Notes under the pieces: generated by a model
The model's input: the letters and a program-made list of their open reading frames with translations, nothing else
The model's database searches: none
Told to the model about the DNA's origin: nothing
Shown here: positions 1-8,267 of the stretch, in pieces
Layout of the letters: each line of letters starts with the position of its first letter
Numbering within the stretch: position 1 is the first letter of the stretch
Assembly: GCF_001874525.1 (NCBI RefSeq)
Contig: NZ_LKAQ01000004.1
Span: 2,694,730-2,758,729, forward strand
Source: Pseudodesulfovibrio hydrargyri
Lineage (GTDB): Bacteria > Desulfobacterota > Desulfovibrionia > Desulfovibrionales > Desulfovibrionaceae
Reading direction: 5' to 3'
DNA: 64,000 nt
Program-made: the position numbers and the translations under genes

Positions 1-468
1 TCCATCACCTATTTCATGGACGGCCAGAAGCTGCTGGTCGAAAAGGGCTCCGGCATCAACTCCACCGACGATCTGGCCAACAAGAAGGTCGGCACCGTCA
101 AGGGGTCCACTTCCGAGAAGAACATCAAGGCCGCCCAGCCCAAGGCCCAGGTCATCTCCTATGACGAGTATCCGCAGGCCTTCATGGCCCTGAAGCAGGG
201 CAAGGTCAAGGCCGTGACCACCGACTCCGGCATCCTGGCCGGTCTGAAGGCCGGTGACGACAATCCCGAGAAGTGGGAGATCGTCGGCGCCTTCTTCTCC
301 TCCGAGCCCTATGGCCTCGGTGTCCCGCAGAACGATTCCGCGTTCCGCGACTTCGTCAACAAGAGCCTGAACGAGATGTGGCTCGACGGCACCTACCAGA
401 AGCTCTTCAAGAAGTGGATGGGTTACGACCTGCCCGCCGGCTGGGAGATGGAACTCTGGCCCATGTAA
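1..468 (+). CDS. Amino-acid ABC transporter substrate-binding protein, 5'-truncated
   Basis: This is the C-terminal part of a periplasmic solute-binding protein (SBP_bac_3, family 3) that would deliver a polar amino acid to the two permeases downstream. The frame is open from base 1, so the signal peptide and first lobe lie outside the window; 155 residues are visible. The segment contains the typical second-lobe pattern (VGTVKGSTSEKN near the start, then YDEYPQAFMALKQGKVKAV, EPYGLGVPQND and a C-terminal KKWMGYDLPAG). The tail ends in ELWPM, much like the second binding protein at 42993-43817, so the two transporters are related. A strong terminator separates it from the permease genes. Ligand cannot be told from sequence. 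Confidence 0.9.
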   Translation, partial: SITYFMDGQKLLVEKGSGINSTDDLANKKVGTVKGSTSEKNIKAAQPKAQVISYDEYPQAFMALKQGKVKAVTTDSGILAGLKAGDDNPEKWEIVGAFFSSEPYGLGVPQNDSAFRDFVNKSLNEMWLDGTYQKLFKKWMGYDLPAGWEMELWPM

Positions 469-488
469 GGCTGATTTAGCCCCATACA

Positions 489-518
489 CCGGGGGCGCCT
501 CAGGCGCTCCCGGTTTTT
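489..518 (+). terminator. Intra-operon terminator/attenuator after binding-protein gene
   Basis: An 11-bp GC-rich stem (CCGGGGGCGCC / GGCGCTCCCGG, one G-T wobble) with a short TCA loop is followed by TTTTT. It lies 20 bases after the stop of the binding-protein gene and 34 bases before the permease start, so it should reduce read-through into the permeases. Confidence 0.8.
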
Positions 519-551
519 ACCGCAACTTCACTTCAACCGACGGATTTCATT

Positions 552-1319
552 TTGGATTATACTTTTCATTGGGCCAGGATGTTCTCGGGCGAACCCGCCC
601 AGTGGATGTGGGAAGGGTTCTGCACGACCATGCAGATCTCGACGATCTCCCTTGTTTGCGCCATGATTCTCGGCATCATCATCTGCGTCATGCGCATGAC
701 GCCGTTCAAGCCTTTCCAGTGGTTCAGCCTCGCCTTCACCGAATTTTTCCGCAACACGCCGCTGCTTATTCAGATATTCTTCTGGTACAACGGGGCGCAC
801 GTGATCATCCCCGACGCCATCAACTCGTGGATGAACGATCTGTACTCCTGGTTCCCCGGGGAGTTCTCCCTGTTCGGGCACCATTTCGTGGGCGAGTGGA
901 TGCTTCTCAACGTGGAACTGATCATGGGCATCATCGCCCTGACCGTATACACCTCGGCCTTCATCGCCGAGGAGATTCGGGCGGGCATCTTTTCCATCCC
1001 CAAGAACCAGCTCGAGGCGTCCCGCGCCGTGGGCCTCTCCTTCCTGCAGGGCTACCGCTACGTGATCCTGCCCCAGGCCCTGCGCATTGTGATTCCGCCG
1101 CTCATTTCCCAGGCCCTGAACCTGATCAAGAACTCGTCCCTGGTCATGGTCCTGGGCGTCACCGACCTGATGTACCAGGCCACCCAGATCGAGTCCTACC
1201 ACGCCATGCCGTTCGAGGCCTTCACCGTTGCCCTGTTGATCTACCTGGCGATCTCCCTGGTCGTCTCGTTCTGCATCACCATGTACAACAAGCACTTCAT
1301 GATCCAGGTCATGTACTAG
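552..1319 (+). CDS. Amino-acid ABC transporter permease (HisM/GltK type), first subunit
   Basis: Inner-membrane permease of a polar amino-acid ABC importer, 255 residues. Start is a TTG at 552 that yields MDYTFHWARMF. Features seen: several hydrophobic segments, the N-terminal family pattern ELFRNTPLLIQ-like (here EFFRNTPLLIQIFFWYNG), and the ATPase-contact EAA loop (EEIRAGIFSIPKNQLEASRAVG, then LPQALRIVIPP). The second permease begins 12 bases after its stop. The ATP-binding subunit is not found within the window downstream, so it must lie upstream of base 1 or elsewhere. Substrate is unknown; glutamate, glutamine, histidine and arginine importers share this fold. Confidence 0.9.
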   Translation: MDYTFHWARMFSGEPAQWMWEGFCTTMQISTISLVCAMILGIIICVMRMTPFKPFQWFSLAFTEFFRNTPLLIQIFFWYNGAHVIIPDAINSWMNDLYSWFPGEFSLFGHHFVGEWMLLNVELIMGIIALTVYTSAFIAEEIRAGIFSIPKNQLEASRAVGLSFLQGYRYVILPQALRIVIPPLISQALNLIKNSSLVMVLGVTDLMYQATQIESYHAMPFEAFTVALLIYLAISLVVSFCITMYNKHFMIQVMY

Positions 1320-1331
1320 GGAGGGCTTGTC

Positions 1332-2048
1332 ATGCATTGGGATATCGCGTTCGGCAACCTGGATTATTTCCTCTACGGGACAACGTCCTTTGACTGGCAT
1401 TTTCCCTTCATCCATAATCCGGAAGGGCTGGTGGCCAGCGTCATCCTGGCCTTTTTCGGCATCTTCGGCGCCTTCTGGCTCGGCATGGCCGCGGGCCTCA
1501 TGCGCATGTCCAAGCGCTGGTGGGTCAAGATCCCCGCGGTCTGCTACATCGAAGTCATCCGCGGCATGCCGCTGCTCCTGCTCATCTTCTGGTTCTACTA
1601 CCTGGCCCCGGTCATCATCGGGCAGAACCTGCCCGCCTTCACCACGACCATGGGCTGTTTCATGATCTTCACCGGGGCCTACGTGGGCGAGATCGTCCGC
1701 GCGGGCGTCAAGGCGTTGCCCAAGGGACAGATGGAGGCCGCCCGGTCCACCGGGTTGTCCCACGTCCAGGCCATGAAACTGGTCATCCTGCCCCAGGCGT
1801 TGCGCAACATGATCCCGTCCTTCGTCAACCAGTTCGTCTCCCTGACCAAGGACACCTCCCTGGCCGCCATCCTCGGCGTCATCGAACTGACCCGCACCGG
1901 CATCCAGGTGGACAACCGCGAGACGGTCGCCTCCTTCGAGATATGGATCACCATCGCCTGCCTGTACTTCCTGATCTGCTACATTTTGACCTCCTACAGC
2001 CGCCGCCTGGAAGCCCAGCTTTCGCGCTACCAGGCCCGGGACCGCTAG
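1332..2048 (+). CDS. Amino-acid ABC transporter permease, second subunit
   Basis: Second permease of the same importer, 238 residues, ATG at 1332 after GAGGG. It contains the family patterns YIEVIRGMPLLLLIFWFYY and an EAA loop (GEIVRAGVKALPKGQMEAARSTGLS, then LPQALRNMIPS), followed by FVSLTKDTSLAAILGVIELTR. It would form a heterodimeric channel with the preceding permease. The protein resembles the C-terminal half of the fused permease encoded at 41156-42919. A terminator follows the gene, which closes the operon. Confidence 0.9.
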   Translation: MHWDIAFGNLDYFLYGTTSFDWHFPFIHNPEGLVASVILAFFGIFGAFWLGMAAGLMRMSKRWWVKIPAVCYIEVIRGMPLLLLIFWFYYLAPVIIGQNLPAFTTTMGCFMIFTGAYVGEIVRAGVKALPKGQMEAARSTGLSHVQAMKLVILPQALRNMIPSFVNQFVSLTKDTSLAAILGVIELTRTGIQVDNRETVASFEIWITIACLYFLICYILTSYSRRLEAQLSRYQARDR

Positions 2049-2092
2049 AAGACAGGCGCGGGCAGGCCTGCGAAACGAGATTGCCACAAACG

Positions 2093-2141
2093 GAAACGGT
2101 CCGGGAAACGAGTGAAAACTGTTCCGGACCGTTTCATTTTT
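2093..2141 (+). terminator. Rho-independent terminator of ABC permease operon
   Basis: A 12-bp perfect stem (GAAACGGTCCGG at 2093-2104 with CCGGACCGTTTC at 2124-2135), a 19-base loop and an ATTTTT tail lie 45 bases after the permease stop. Confidence 0.7.
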
Positions 2142-2194
2142 CCGAACAAAACGAATGATAAAATGATGAAAATGCGTACCGGGAGGGTGCCGCC

Positions 2195-2833
2195 TTGTCC
2201 GAAATAACCTTCCAGAGTTTCCAAAAACCCGAGGAGATCGAGGCCGAATCCTTCCGGATCATTGATTCCGAGGTGCCCGAGCCGCGTCCGTTTCAGGGGG
2301 CGCAGTGGGCGATCGTCCGCCGCATGATCCACACCACGGCGGATTTCGAAATGCTGTCCCTTGCCCGTTTTCACATGAAGGCCGTGGAAAGCGGGCTGAA
2401 CGCCCTGAAGAACGGGGCCGTGATCGTCACGGACACCGAGATGGCCAAACGCGGCATGCCCGTGCGCAGGCTTGATCCGCTGGGCTGCACCGTGCACTGC
2501 CTGATGAACGACCCGCGCGTCATTGAGCGCGCCAAGGGTGAGGGAATCACCCGGGCCAAGGCGGCCGTGGACGTGGCCGTGGCCGAGCTTTCCCCCCATA
2601 TCTGGGTGGTCGGCAACGCGCCCACCGCGCTCATCCGGCTGGTGGAGCACGTGGACAACGGCGCGACAAACCCGCTTCTTGTGGTCGGCATGCCCGTGGG
2701 GTTCGTGAACGCGGCCGAGTCCAAGGCGCTGCTCATGAGCCGGGACATCCCGTACATTTCGGTTGAAGGGCGCAAGGGCGGCAGCGCGCTGGCCGCCTCG
2801 GTGGTTAACGCCCTGGCCGTGCTCGCCGCCTGA
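2195..2833 (+). CDS. cbiC: Precorrin-8X/cobalt-precorrin-8 methylmutase
   Basis: Enzyme of adenosylcobalamin synthesis that moves the C-11 methyl group of (cobalt-)precorrin-8 to C-12, giving (cobalt-)hydrogenobyrinate. The product is 212 residues, normal for CobH/CbiC. Family signatures seen: IVRRMIHTTADFE near residue 45 with the conserved histidine, AVIVTDTEMAKRG, and the C-terminal NAPTALIRL followed by VVGMPVGFVNAAESK. The start is TTG at 2195 with GGGAGGG upstream; the ATGs at 2163 and 2172 are out of frame. It stands alone between two terminators, with no other cobalamin genes in the window. As anaerobes of this group use the cobalt-early route, CbiC is the more likely name. Confidence 0.93.
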   Translation: MSEITFQSFQKPEEIEAESFRIIDSEVPEPRPFQGAQWAIVRRMIHTTADFEMLSLARFHMKAVESGLNALKNGAVIVTDTEMAKRGMPVRRLDPLGCTVHCLMNDPRVIERAKGEGITRAKAAVDVAVAELSPHIWVVGNAPTALIRLVEHVDNGATNPLLVVGMPVGFVNAAESKALLMSRDIPYISVEGRKGGSALAASVVNALAVLAA

Positions 2834-2854
2834 GTTCCGTTTTTTTCCGCCGCG

Positions 2855-2898
2855 AAAATGCGCCCGGAGGGGAATCCTCCGGGCGCATTTTTCGTTTT
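2855..2898 (+). terminator. Rho-independent terminator after cbiC
   Basis: A perfect 16-bp stem (AAAATGCGCCCGGAGG at 2855-2870 with its complement from 2876) has a five-base loop GGAAT and a T-rich tail, 22 bases after the cbiC stop. Confidence 0.9.
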
Positions 2899-2943
2899 TA
2901 CGCCATCGGTTTTCGCAAGGAGAAAATCAATTTTTTGAAATCA

Positions 2944-2972
2944 TTGGACACGGCGAAAATTCCTGTTAGAAA
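2944..2972 (+). promoter_or_regulatory. Possible sigma-70-type promoter for the kor operon
   Basis: TTGGAC at 2944-2949 and TAGAAA at 2967-2972 are spaced 17 bases apart in an AT-rich patch between the cbiC terminator and the ferredoxin gene. This is a match by eye only. The rest of 2973-3067 holds a small CGGGGAGTCATTCCCCG hairpin but no gene. Confidence 0.35.
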
Positions 2973-3067
2973 ATCAACTGGGTACCATCCTGAATCGGTG
3001 CCCGGGGAGTCATTCCCCGCTTTGCTCAGGTCCGGCCTGAGGAATTTTAGCAGCCCTGGAAGGAGCC

Positions 3068-3352
3068 ATGTCCCGTAAGAACAAAGGCAAGAACAAGGTG
3101 ACCGTCTACCCGGACTGGTGCAAAGGCTGCGGCATTTGCGTCGAGTTCTGTCCGGGCAAGGTCCTGGGCCTGAGCCTGGAAGGCAAGGCCGTGGTGGAGC
3201 GCGAGGAGGACTGTATCCGGTGCGGGTTCTGTGAACTGCACTGCCCGGATTTCGCCATCGTGGTCAGTGACAAGGAACCCATGGAAAACGGGCTGTCCGA
3301 AAAGGACGCCGAAACCGCGCCTCCCAAGAAGAAGGCCGGGAAGGGGGCTTGA
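3068..3352 (+). CDS. korD: 2-oxoacid:ferredoxin oxidoreductase, delta (ferredoxin-like) subunit
   Basis: A 94-residue 2[4Fe-4S] protein that carries electrons between the thiamine-diphosphate site of the oxidoreductase and soluble ferredoxin. Both clusters are complete: C18, C21, C24, C28 (CKGCGICVEFCP) and C49, C52, C55, C59 (CIRCGFCELHCP). A Lys-rich tail after residue 80 is probably flexible. The RBS AAGGAG precedes the ATG. It is the first gene of a four-gene operon in the order delta-alpha-beta-gamma. The name korD assumes 2-oxoglutarate as substrate; a branched-chain 2-oxoacid (Vor) enzyme has the same architecture. Confidence 0.85.
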   Translation: MSRKNKGKNKVTVYPDWCKGCGICVEFCPGKVLGLSLEGKAVVEREEDCIRCGFCELHCPDFAIVVSDKEPMENGLSEKDAETAPPKKKAGKGA

Positions 3353-3357
3353 GAGGC

Positions 3358-4503
3358 ATGCCCAGACCAAAGAAACGCACCGAGATTTTCGCGCTCGGCA
3401 ACGAGGCCGTCGTCGAGGGCGCGCTGTTGGCCGGGTGTACGTTTTTCGGCGGGTATCCCATCACCCCGTCCTCCGAGATCATGGAGATCATGGCCGCCCG
3501 CCTGCCCCACATGGAGAACGGCGTGTTCATGCAGATGGAGGACGAGATCGCCAGCATGGGCGCGGTCATCGGCGCGTCCTTGACCGGGCGCAAGGCCATG
3601 ACCGCCACCTCCGGCCCCGGCTTCTCGCTCATGCAGGAGAACCTGGGCTACGCCGTCATGGCCGAGACCCCCATGGTCCTGGTCAACGTCATGCGAGGCG
3701 GGCCGTCCACCGGACTGCCCACCAGCCCGGCCCAGGGCGACGTGCAGCAGGCGAGATGGGGCACCCACGGCGACCATCCCATCATCGTCCTGTCCGCCTC
3801 CAACGTGCAGGAGTGTCTGGACATGACCATCACGGCCTTCAACATGGCCGAGAAGTACCGCACCCCGGTCATCCTGCTCCTGGATGAGGTCACCTCCCAC
3901 ACCCGCGAGAAGATCGAGCTGCCCAACGAGGGCGAGTACGAAGTCTTTTCCCGCACCGTGCCGTCCATGCCGCCCGAGTGGTACAAGCCCTACGAGGAGA
4001 CCGTGCGCGGCGTGCCGCCCATGCCGCCCATCGGCTCGGGCTACCGCTTCCACGTCACCGGCCTGACCCACGACCGCAACGGGTTCCCCACCCAGCGGCC
4101 CGAGGAGGTGGTCGAACTCATGGAGCGCATCCACCGCAAGATCGACCAGTTCTTCTACGATATTCAGCTCGTGGAGGAGATCATGACCGACGACTGCGAC
4201 GTCTGCGTCATCGCCTACGGATCGGTGGCGCGGTCCGCCGAGCTGGCCGTGCGGCAGGCCCGCAGCAACGGGGTCAAGGCCGGGCTGCTCAAGCTCATGA
4301 CCCTGTTCCCGTACCCCCGCAGGCAGACGGAGAAGATTCTGGCCCGCGCCAAGACCCTGGTGGTCCCGGAAATGAACATGGGGCAGATGTCCCGCGAGGT
4401 GAAGCGGGTCAACATGGGCCACGCCGCGGTCAGGACCATCAACCGCGTGGACGGCCAGATCGTCACTCCCTCGGAAATCCTCAAGGTCATCATGCAGGGG
4501 TAG
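3358..4503 (+). CDS. korA: 2-oxoacid:ferredoxin oxidoreductase, alpha subunit
   Basis: Catalytic alpha subunit (pyrimidine-binding half of the thiamine-diphosphate site), 381 residues from ATG 3358; AAGGGGG lies nine bases upstream. A TTG at 3349 in the same frame is possible but would overlap the korD stop. Family patterns: GNEAVVEGALLAGCTFFGGYPITPSSEI near the N-terminus, MEDEIASMGAVIGAS, ATSGPGFSLMQEN and the C-terminal transketolase-like domain with TLVVPEMNMGQM. It couples reversible CoA-dependent oxidative decarboxylation of a 2-oxoacid to ferredoxin reduction, a key step of the incomplete reductive TCA route and amino-acid synthesis in sulfate reducers. Exact substrate unproved. Confidence 0.88.
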   Translation: MPRPKKRTEIFALGNEAVVEGALLAGCTFFGGYPITPSSEIMEIMAARLPHMENGVFMQMEDEIASMGAVIGASLTGRKAMTATSGPGFSLMQENLGYAVMAETPMVLVNVMRGGPSTGLPTSPAQGDVQQARWGTHGDHPIIVLSASNVQECLDMTITAFNMAEKYRTPVILLLDEVTSHTREKIELPNEGEYEVFSRTVPSMPPEWYKPYEETVRGVPPMPPIGSGYRFHVTGLTHDRNGFPTQRPEEVVELMERIHRKIDQFFYDIQLVEEIMTDDCDVCVIAYGSVARSAELAVRQARSNGVKAGLLKLMTLFPYPRRQTEKILARAKTLVVPEMNMGQMSREVKRVNMGHAAVRTINRVDGQIVTPSEILKVIMQG

Positions 4504-4507
4504 CCAT

Positions 4508-5359
4508 ATGAGCAACATCACCGGAAACGAAATCATCCATCAATACCTGAGGCACAACAAGAAGTTCCCGCACGTGCTTTGTGCTGGTTGCGGGCACGGC
4601 ATCGTGCTCGGCACCCTGATCCGTTCCATCCACGCCTTGGGCATCCCCAAGGACGATGTGGTCGTGGTCGCGGGCATCGGCTGTTCCGGGCGGCTGGCCG
4701 TGTACGTGGATTTCAACACCGTGCACACCACCCACGGGCGGGCGCTCAGTTTCGCCACGGGAATCAAGATGTCCAACCCCAAGCTGCACGTCATCGCGCT
4801 CATGGGCGACGGCGACGCCCTGTCCATCGGCGGCAACCATCTGATCCACGCCGCCCGGCGCAACATAGGGGTCACGGCCATGATCCTGAACAACAACATC
4901 TACGGCATGACCGGCGGCCAGTCCTCCCCGGCCACGCCCGAGGGGGCGACCACCATGACCAACCCCTACGGCCAGCTGGACCACAGCTTCGACACCGTGG
5001 AGCTGGCCAAGGGCGCGGGCGCCAACTATGTGGCGCGCGGCACGGTCTTCCACGTCAACCGGCTGGAAAAGATCATGATGGAGGCCCTGGAGCGGCCCGG
5101 CTTCTCCCTGGTGGAGGCCATCACTCCGTGCCACACCCAGTTCGGGCGCAAGAACAAGTACAAGTCCCCGGTGGACATGTACAAGTGGCTCAAGTCCACG
5201 GCCATCCCCGTGGAACGCTTCAACGAACTGCCCGCGGACAAGCGCGTGGACCGCATGCCCATCGGCGTGTTCGTGGACCGCGGCAAGCCCGGCTACGAGG
5301 AGTTGTATTACGCCCGCCAGGAGCGCTTCCTCGCCCAGGCCGCAAAGGGGGGCAAGTAG
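4508..5359 (+). CDS. korB: 2-oxoacid:ferredoxin oxidoreductase, beta subunit
   Basis: Beta subunit carrying the thiamine-diphosphate binding motif, 283 residues. The TPP motif is visible as GDGDALSIGGNH followed 25 residues later by LNNNIYGMTGGQ. The N-terminal CAGCGHGIVLG and GIGCSGR cysteines are typical of the cluster-binding region of short-chain Kor/Vor beta subunits. It begins four bases after the korA stop, and its own stop abuts the korC start, so translational coupling is likely. Confidence 0.9.
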   Translation: MSNITGNEIIHQYLRHNKKFPHVLCAGCGHGIVLGTLIRSIHALGIPKDDVVVVAGIGCSGRLAVYVDFNTVHTTHGRALSFATGIKMSNPKLHVIALMGDGDALSIGGNHLIHAARRNIGVTAMILNNNIYGMTGGQSSPATPEGATTMTNPYGQLDHSFDTVELAKGAGANYVARGTVFHVNRLEKIMMEALERPGFSLVEAITPCHTQFGRKNKYKSPVDMYKWLKSTAIPVERFNELPADKRVDRMPIGVFVDRGKPGYEELYYARQERFLAQAAKGGK

Positions 5360-5965
5360 ATGAAGGCGCAACAGCAACTCGACCGTTTCGAAATCCGTTT
5401 CTCCGGACTCGGCGGGCAGGGCATCATCACGCTGGGCAAGATCATGGGCCAGGGGCTGGCGCTCGGCCACGGCTACAACGTCACCCAGACCCAGAGCTAC
5501 GGTCCCGAGGCGCGCGGCGGGTCCAGCAAGTGCGACCTGGTCATCAGTTCCGGCCGCATCAGCTACCCCAAGGCCGAATCCCTGGACCTGCTCGTGGCTC
5601 TGTCTCAGGAGGCCTGCAACGCCTACTACCCCTATCTCAAGAAGGGCGGCATCCTCATCATCGAATCCGACCTGGTCAAGCAGCCGCCCACCAACCAGTA
5701 CCTCGGCCTGCCGTTCACTGCCTTGGCCAAGGACAAGATCGGCGTGGGCCAGGCCATGAACACCGTGGTCCTGGGCGCGCTGTCCTGTCTGCTGCCCTTC
5801 ATCAATCAGGCGACCATGCGCAAGAGTCTGGAATCCGTGCTCCCGCCCAAGATCCGGGCCGTCAACACCAAGGCCTTCAACCTCGGCCACCGGCTGGCCA
5901 AAAAGGAATGGGGCGAAGACGCGGGCCAAGTCTGGCGTGTCGAAGACGATGGGGAAATCGACTGA
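5360..5965 (+). CDS. korC: 2-oxoacid:ferredoxin oxidoreductase, gamma subunit
   Basis: Gamma subunit (CoA-side domain) of the same complex, 201 residues. It opens with the diagnostic RFSGLGGQGIITLGKIMGQ and includes TQTQSYGPEARGGSSKCDLVIS, both standard for the gamma family. It starts directly after the korB stop, completing korDABC. A strong inverted repeat downstream ends the operon. Confidence 0.9.
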   Translation: MKAQQQLDRFEIRFSGLGGQGIITLGKIMGQGLALGHGYNVTQTQSYGPEARGGSSKCDLVISSGRISYPKAESLDLLVALSQEACNAYYPYLKKGGILIIESDLVKQPPTNQYLGLPFTALAKDKIGVGQAMNTVVLGALSCLLPFINQATMRKSLESVLPPKIRAVNTKAFNLGHRLAKKEWGEDAGQVWRVEDDGEID

Positions 5966-5988
5966 TTCCGAGCCGGGTCGCACGCCTT

Positions 5989-6024
5989 AAAAAAAGTGGA
6001 CGCCGCACGGCGTCCACTTTTTTC
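5989..6024. terminator. Bidirectional terminator between korC and glycosyltransferase gene
   Basis: The sequence AAAAAAGTGGACGCCG is followed closely by CGGCGTCCACTTTTTT. This gives about 16 bp of stem with A-run and T-run flanks, so it can stop transcription in both directions between these convergent genes. Confidence 0.9.
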
Positions 6025-6043
6025 GTCTTCAAAGGTTCTTGGC

Positions 6044-7162
6044 TCAGGCCCTGCGCGAAGCGGCCCGTTTTCGCAACGTCCTGAGGCGGCCGCGAACGGT
6101 GAGCGACATCGGGCGCAGGGCGGATTTGATGCGCCGGCGGATCGTATGGAACGTGGAGCGCTTGTCGACCTCCTTGGCCATGGGCGGGGCTGCCCAGCGG
6201 TCGAGTTCCGACTGGATCGCGGCGTCGTCTTTGCGGAGCATGGCCAGGAACAGCGGGAGGCCCTTGGGGTTGATGCCGAGACCGAAGGTGTCTTTCGTAA
6301 ACGGTTCTTCGGGAAGATCGTCGAACAATTCAAGGCCGTAATGGATTATCTTGTCCCTGTCCGGCGAGGGCTGCCTGCCGATGCGGGGCATGACCTGGAG
6401 GATGTCGCGGAAATAGTTTTCATTGATGAATTTGACCAGGGGGCCGGGCTGTCCCGCGTCGACCAGTATCTTCCTGGCCTCGACGTAATGGGGCATGACA
6501 TGGTCGGTGTATATCTCCACGGTCGTGGGCGTCGATTTGTGCTCCTGGCGGAAGTAATAAAATTGTTCGGCGACCTGGGAGAAGGAAGGGACCTTGGTCA
6601 GGGCCATGTACATATACAGGACGTCCTGTCCCATCTTGTAGGGGAAATGGGGGAAGGCGTTCTTCTGGACGAATTCGGTGTTGAAGATCCACCGCCACAT
6701 GACCTTGCTCTTCCAGTAGCGCTTGGCGTCCCGGAACAGGAGATTCGATGCCTCGGGATGCGGAAAGTAGTTGCGGGTGTTGAAGGTCTGGTCGGAAAAG
6801 ACGACGGCGTTTCCGCAGACCATGTCCACCTTGTCCGCTTCGGCCTTGTCCACCAGGGTCTTGAACGCGCGCCGGGAAAGGACGTCGTCCGCGTCGAGGA
6901 AGTGCATGTATTTTTTGCGGGCCATCTCCTGCCCCCGGGCCCGGGTGATGCCGGCCCCGGCGTTGTCCTGGTGGATGGATCGCACCCGCGAATCGAGCTT
7001 GGCGTAGCGGTCCATCACCTCGCCCGTGCGATCGGTCGATCCGTCGTTGATGACGATGACCTCGATATCGGAATAGGTCTGGTCGAGACAGGATTCGATC
7101 GCTTCCGCAAGCCAGGCCTTCACATTGTAGGCCGGAATGATCACGCTGAGGCCGGAGTCCAT
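6044..7162 (-). CDS. Family 2 glycosyltransferase
   Basis: A 372-residue GT-A fold glycosyltransferase acting in the cytoplasm on cell-surface glycan or glycolipid precursors. Visible motifs: the N-terminal SVIIPAYN, nucleotide-binding VINDGSTD (residues 37-44) and the DXD-type metal site FLDADD (88-93). The C-terminal 150 residues are basic and helical and end in an Arg-rich tail (RGRLRTLRKRAASRRA). ATG at 7162 follows a run of T-rich sequence on the sense strand. It is separated from the lipoprotein gene upstream by about 375 bases, so it is probably transcribed alone. Donor and acceptor are unknown. Confidence 0.85.
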   Translation of the reverse strand: MDSGLSVIIPAYNVKAWLAEAIESCLDQTYSDIEVIVINDGSTDRTGEVMDRYAKLDSRVRSIHQDNAGAGITRARGQEMARKKYMHFLDADDVLSRRAFKTLVDKAEADKVDMVCGNAVVFSDQTFNTRNYFPHPEASNLLFRDAKRYWKSKVMWRWIFNTEFVQKNAFPHFPYKMGQDVLYMYMALTKVPSFSQVAEQFYYFRQEHKSTPTTVEIYTDHVMPHYVEARKILVDAGQPGPLVKFINENYFRDILQVMPRIGRQPSPDRDKIIHYGLELFDDLPEEPFTKDTFGLGINPKGLPLFLAMLRKDDAAIQSELDRWAAPPMAKEVDKRSTFHTIRRRIKSALRPMSLTVRGRLRTLRKRAASRRA

Positions 7163-7538
7163 CGCTTCCTCTTTTGTTGTTTCACGATTGGAGGATGTCC
7201 GCCGTCAGGGGCCGTGCGGCCCGGCGAACCGTTTCATTCGATGCTTGTCTTCGCCCGGCGGCGGAAAGCCGCACGGCTCATGGTTTTTCCGTCCTGGACC
7301 GTTGCGCATGGACCGGGGAGCCCGCCTTTTGGCGGAAGCGGGCTTATTTGTATATGGCACGGCCCGGGAGTCAAGCAAAGAATGCCTGGGCAAACGGTAT
7401 CGAATTCAATGGGGAAGGGGCGTCGGGAGCCGCTCTCCACATCCGGTGGGCCGCCCGATGGTGCGGGCGCGGGCGAGGGGCGGCGTTTTTGACGACCTGT
7501 ACCAACCGGGACGCGTTGTCCCGGGGGAAGGGACATTC
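7163..7538. other. Non-coding interval with two hairpins
   Basis: No convincing gene is present here. Two inverted repeats stand out: CCGGGAC / GTCCCGG (7506-7524), just after the stop of the minus-strand lipoprotein gene and perhaps its weak terminator, and AGCCCGC / GCGGGCT (7319-7344). The T-rich stretch near 7165-7185 lies just before the glycosyltransferase start and may hold its promoter. Confidence 0.5.
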
Positions 7539-8210
7539 CTAGTCGTTGAAGGAGGTCTTGACCGTGGGGACCAGGCCTTCGTCCTTGGCCGAGAGTTGGG
7601 GAAGCATTTCGCGGACGCTGTCGGTGATGGGCAGGGTCCAGTTGTGCGCCGAGACCACGGTGGAGTCGACCAGGCGAATGATCCTGGCGGTCATGTACAC
7701 GTACTGGTCGGCGATGACGTAGGAGCCGACCAGCTTGGCGGACCGGGACGGCAGGTCGCGGGACGAGCCCATCAGGCCGGAGGCCTTTTCATAGTCCGCG
7801 GGGCCTACGCCCGACGTGTAGGTGAAGTCCGTGGCGTTGGGCACGCCTTCGGTGATGCGCACACCCTGCTGGACCAGGCGGTCGGAGATCTGTTGGGCCA
7901 TGGTCGGGCCGAAGACCGATTTGTCCCCGGGGTCGTTCTGGTTGGTGAAGGGCGAGACGAACACGGCGGAGTCGTCGGTCAACTCGTTGCCCGCCACGTT
8001 GGAATAGAGGACGTCGGCGGCCCGGTCGTTGAGCTCGATGATCGGGACGGACGCGGCATCGTGGAAGGTGCGGGCCGTGGGCGTGGTGTCGAACACGTAG
8101 TTGAACGTGTCGGAGGTGGTCTCCTTGGTGTCTTCCCACAGGCGGTTGCCGCATCCCTGCAGGGAGAGCAGGAGGGTCGCCGTCAGTATGCTCAAGGCCG
8201 CTTTGTTCAT
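7539..8210 (-). CDS. FlgO-family outer-membrane lipoprotein
   Basis: A 223-residue predicted lipoprotein. The N-terminus MNKAALSILTATLLLSLQGC gives a signal peptide with lipobox cysteine at 20. The body matches the FlgO-like pattern: SVPIIELNDRAADVL, AVFVSPFTNQND, a QQISDRLVQQGVRITEG segment and YVIADQYVYMTARIIRLVDSTVVSAHNW. FlgO proteins were described as outer-membrane proteins needed for proper motility in Vibrio; that role here is inferred, though motAB lie 1 kb away. It is 57 bases downstream of the purine phosphorylase gene on the same strand, so the two may be co-transcribed. Confidence 0.7.
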   Translation of the reverse strand: MNKAALSILTATLLLSLQGCGNRLWEDTKETTSDTFNYVFDTTPTARTFHDAASVPIIELNDRAADVLYSNVAGNELTDDSAVFVSPFTNQNDPGDKSVFGPTMAQQISDRLVQQGVRITEGVPNATDFTYTSGVGPADYEKASGLMGSSRDLPSRSAKLVGSYVIADQYVYMTARIIRLVDSTVVSAHNWTLPITDSVREMLPQLSAKDEGLVPTVKTSFND

Positions 8211-8267
8211 GTCGTTGCCGTCCCGGTCGCTGTTTTGCCCATTGGATGCCTGGAAGTGTCCCGAAGG

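Noticed and set aside
2049..2194. Cobalamin riboswitch before cbiC
   Set aside because: The interval is only 146 bases, is largely taken by a terminator, and shows no B12-box-like sequence by eye.
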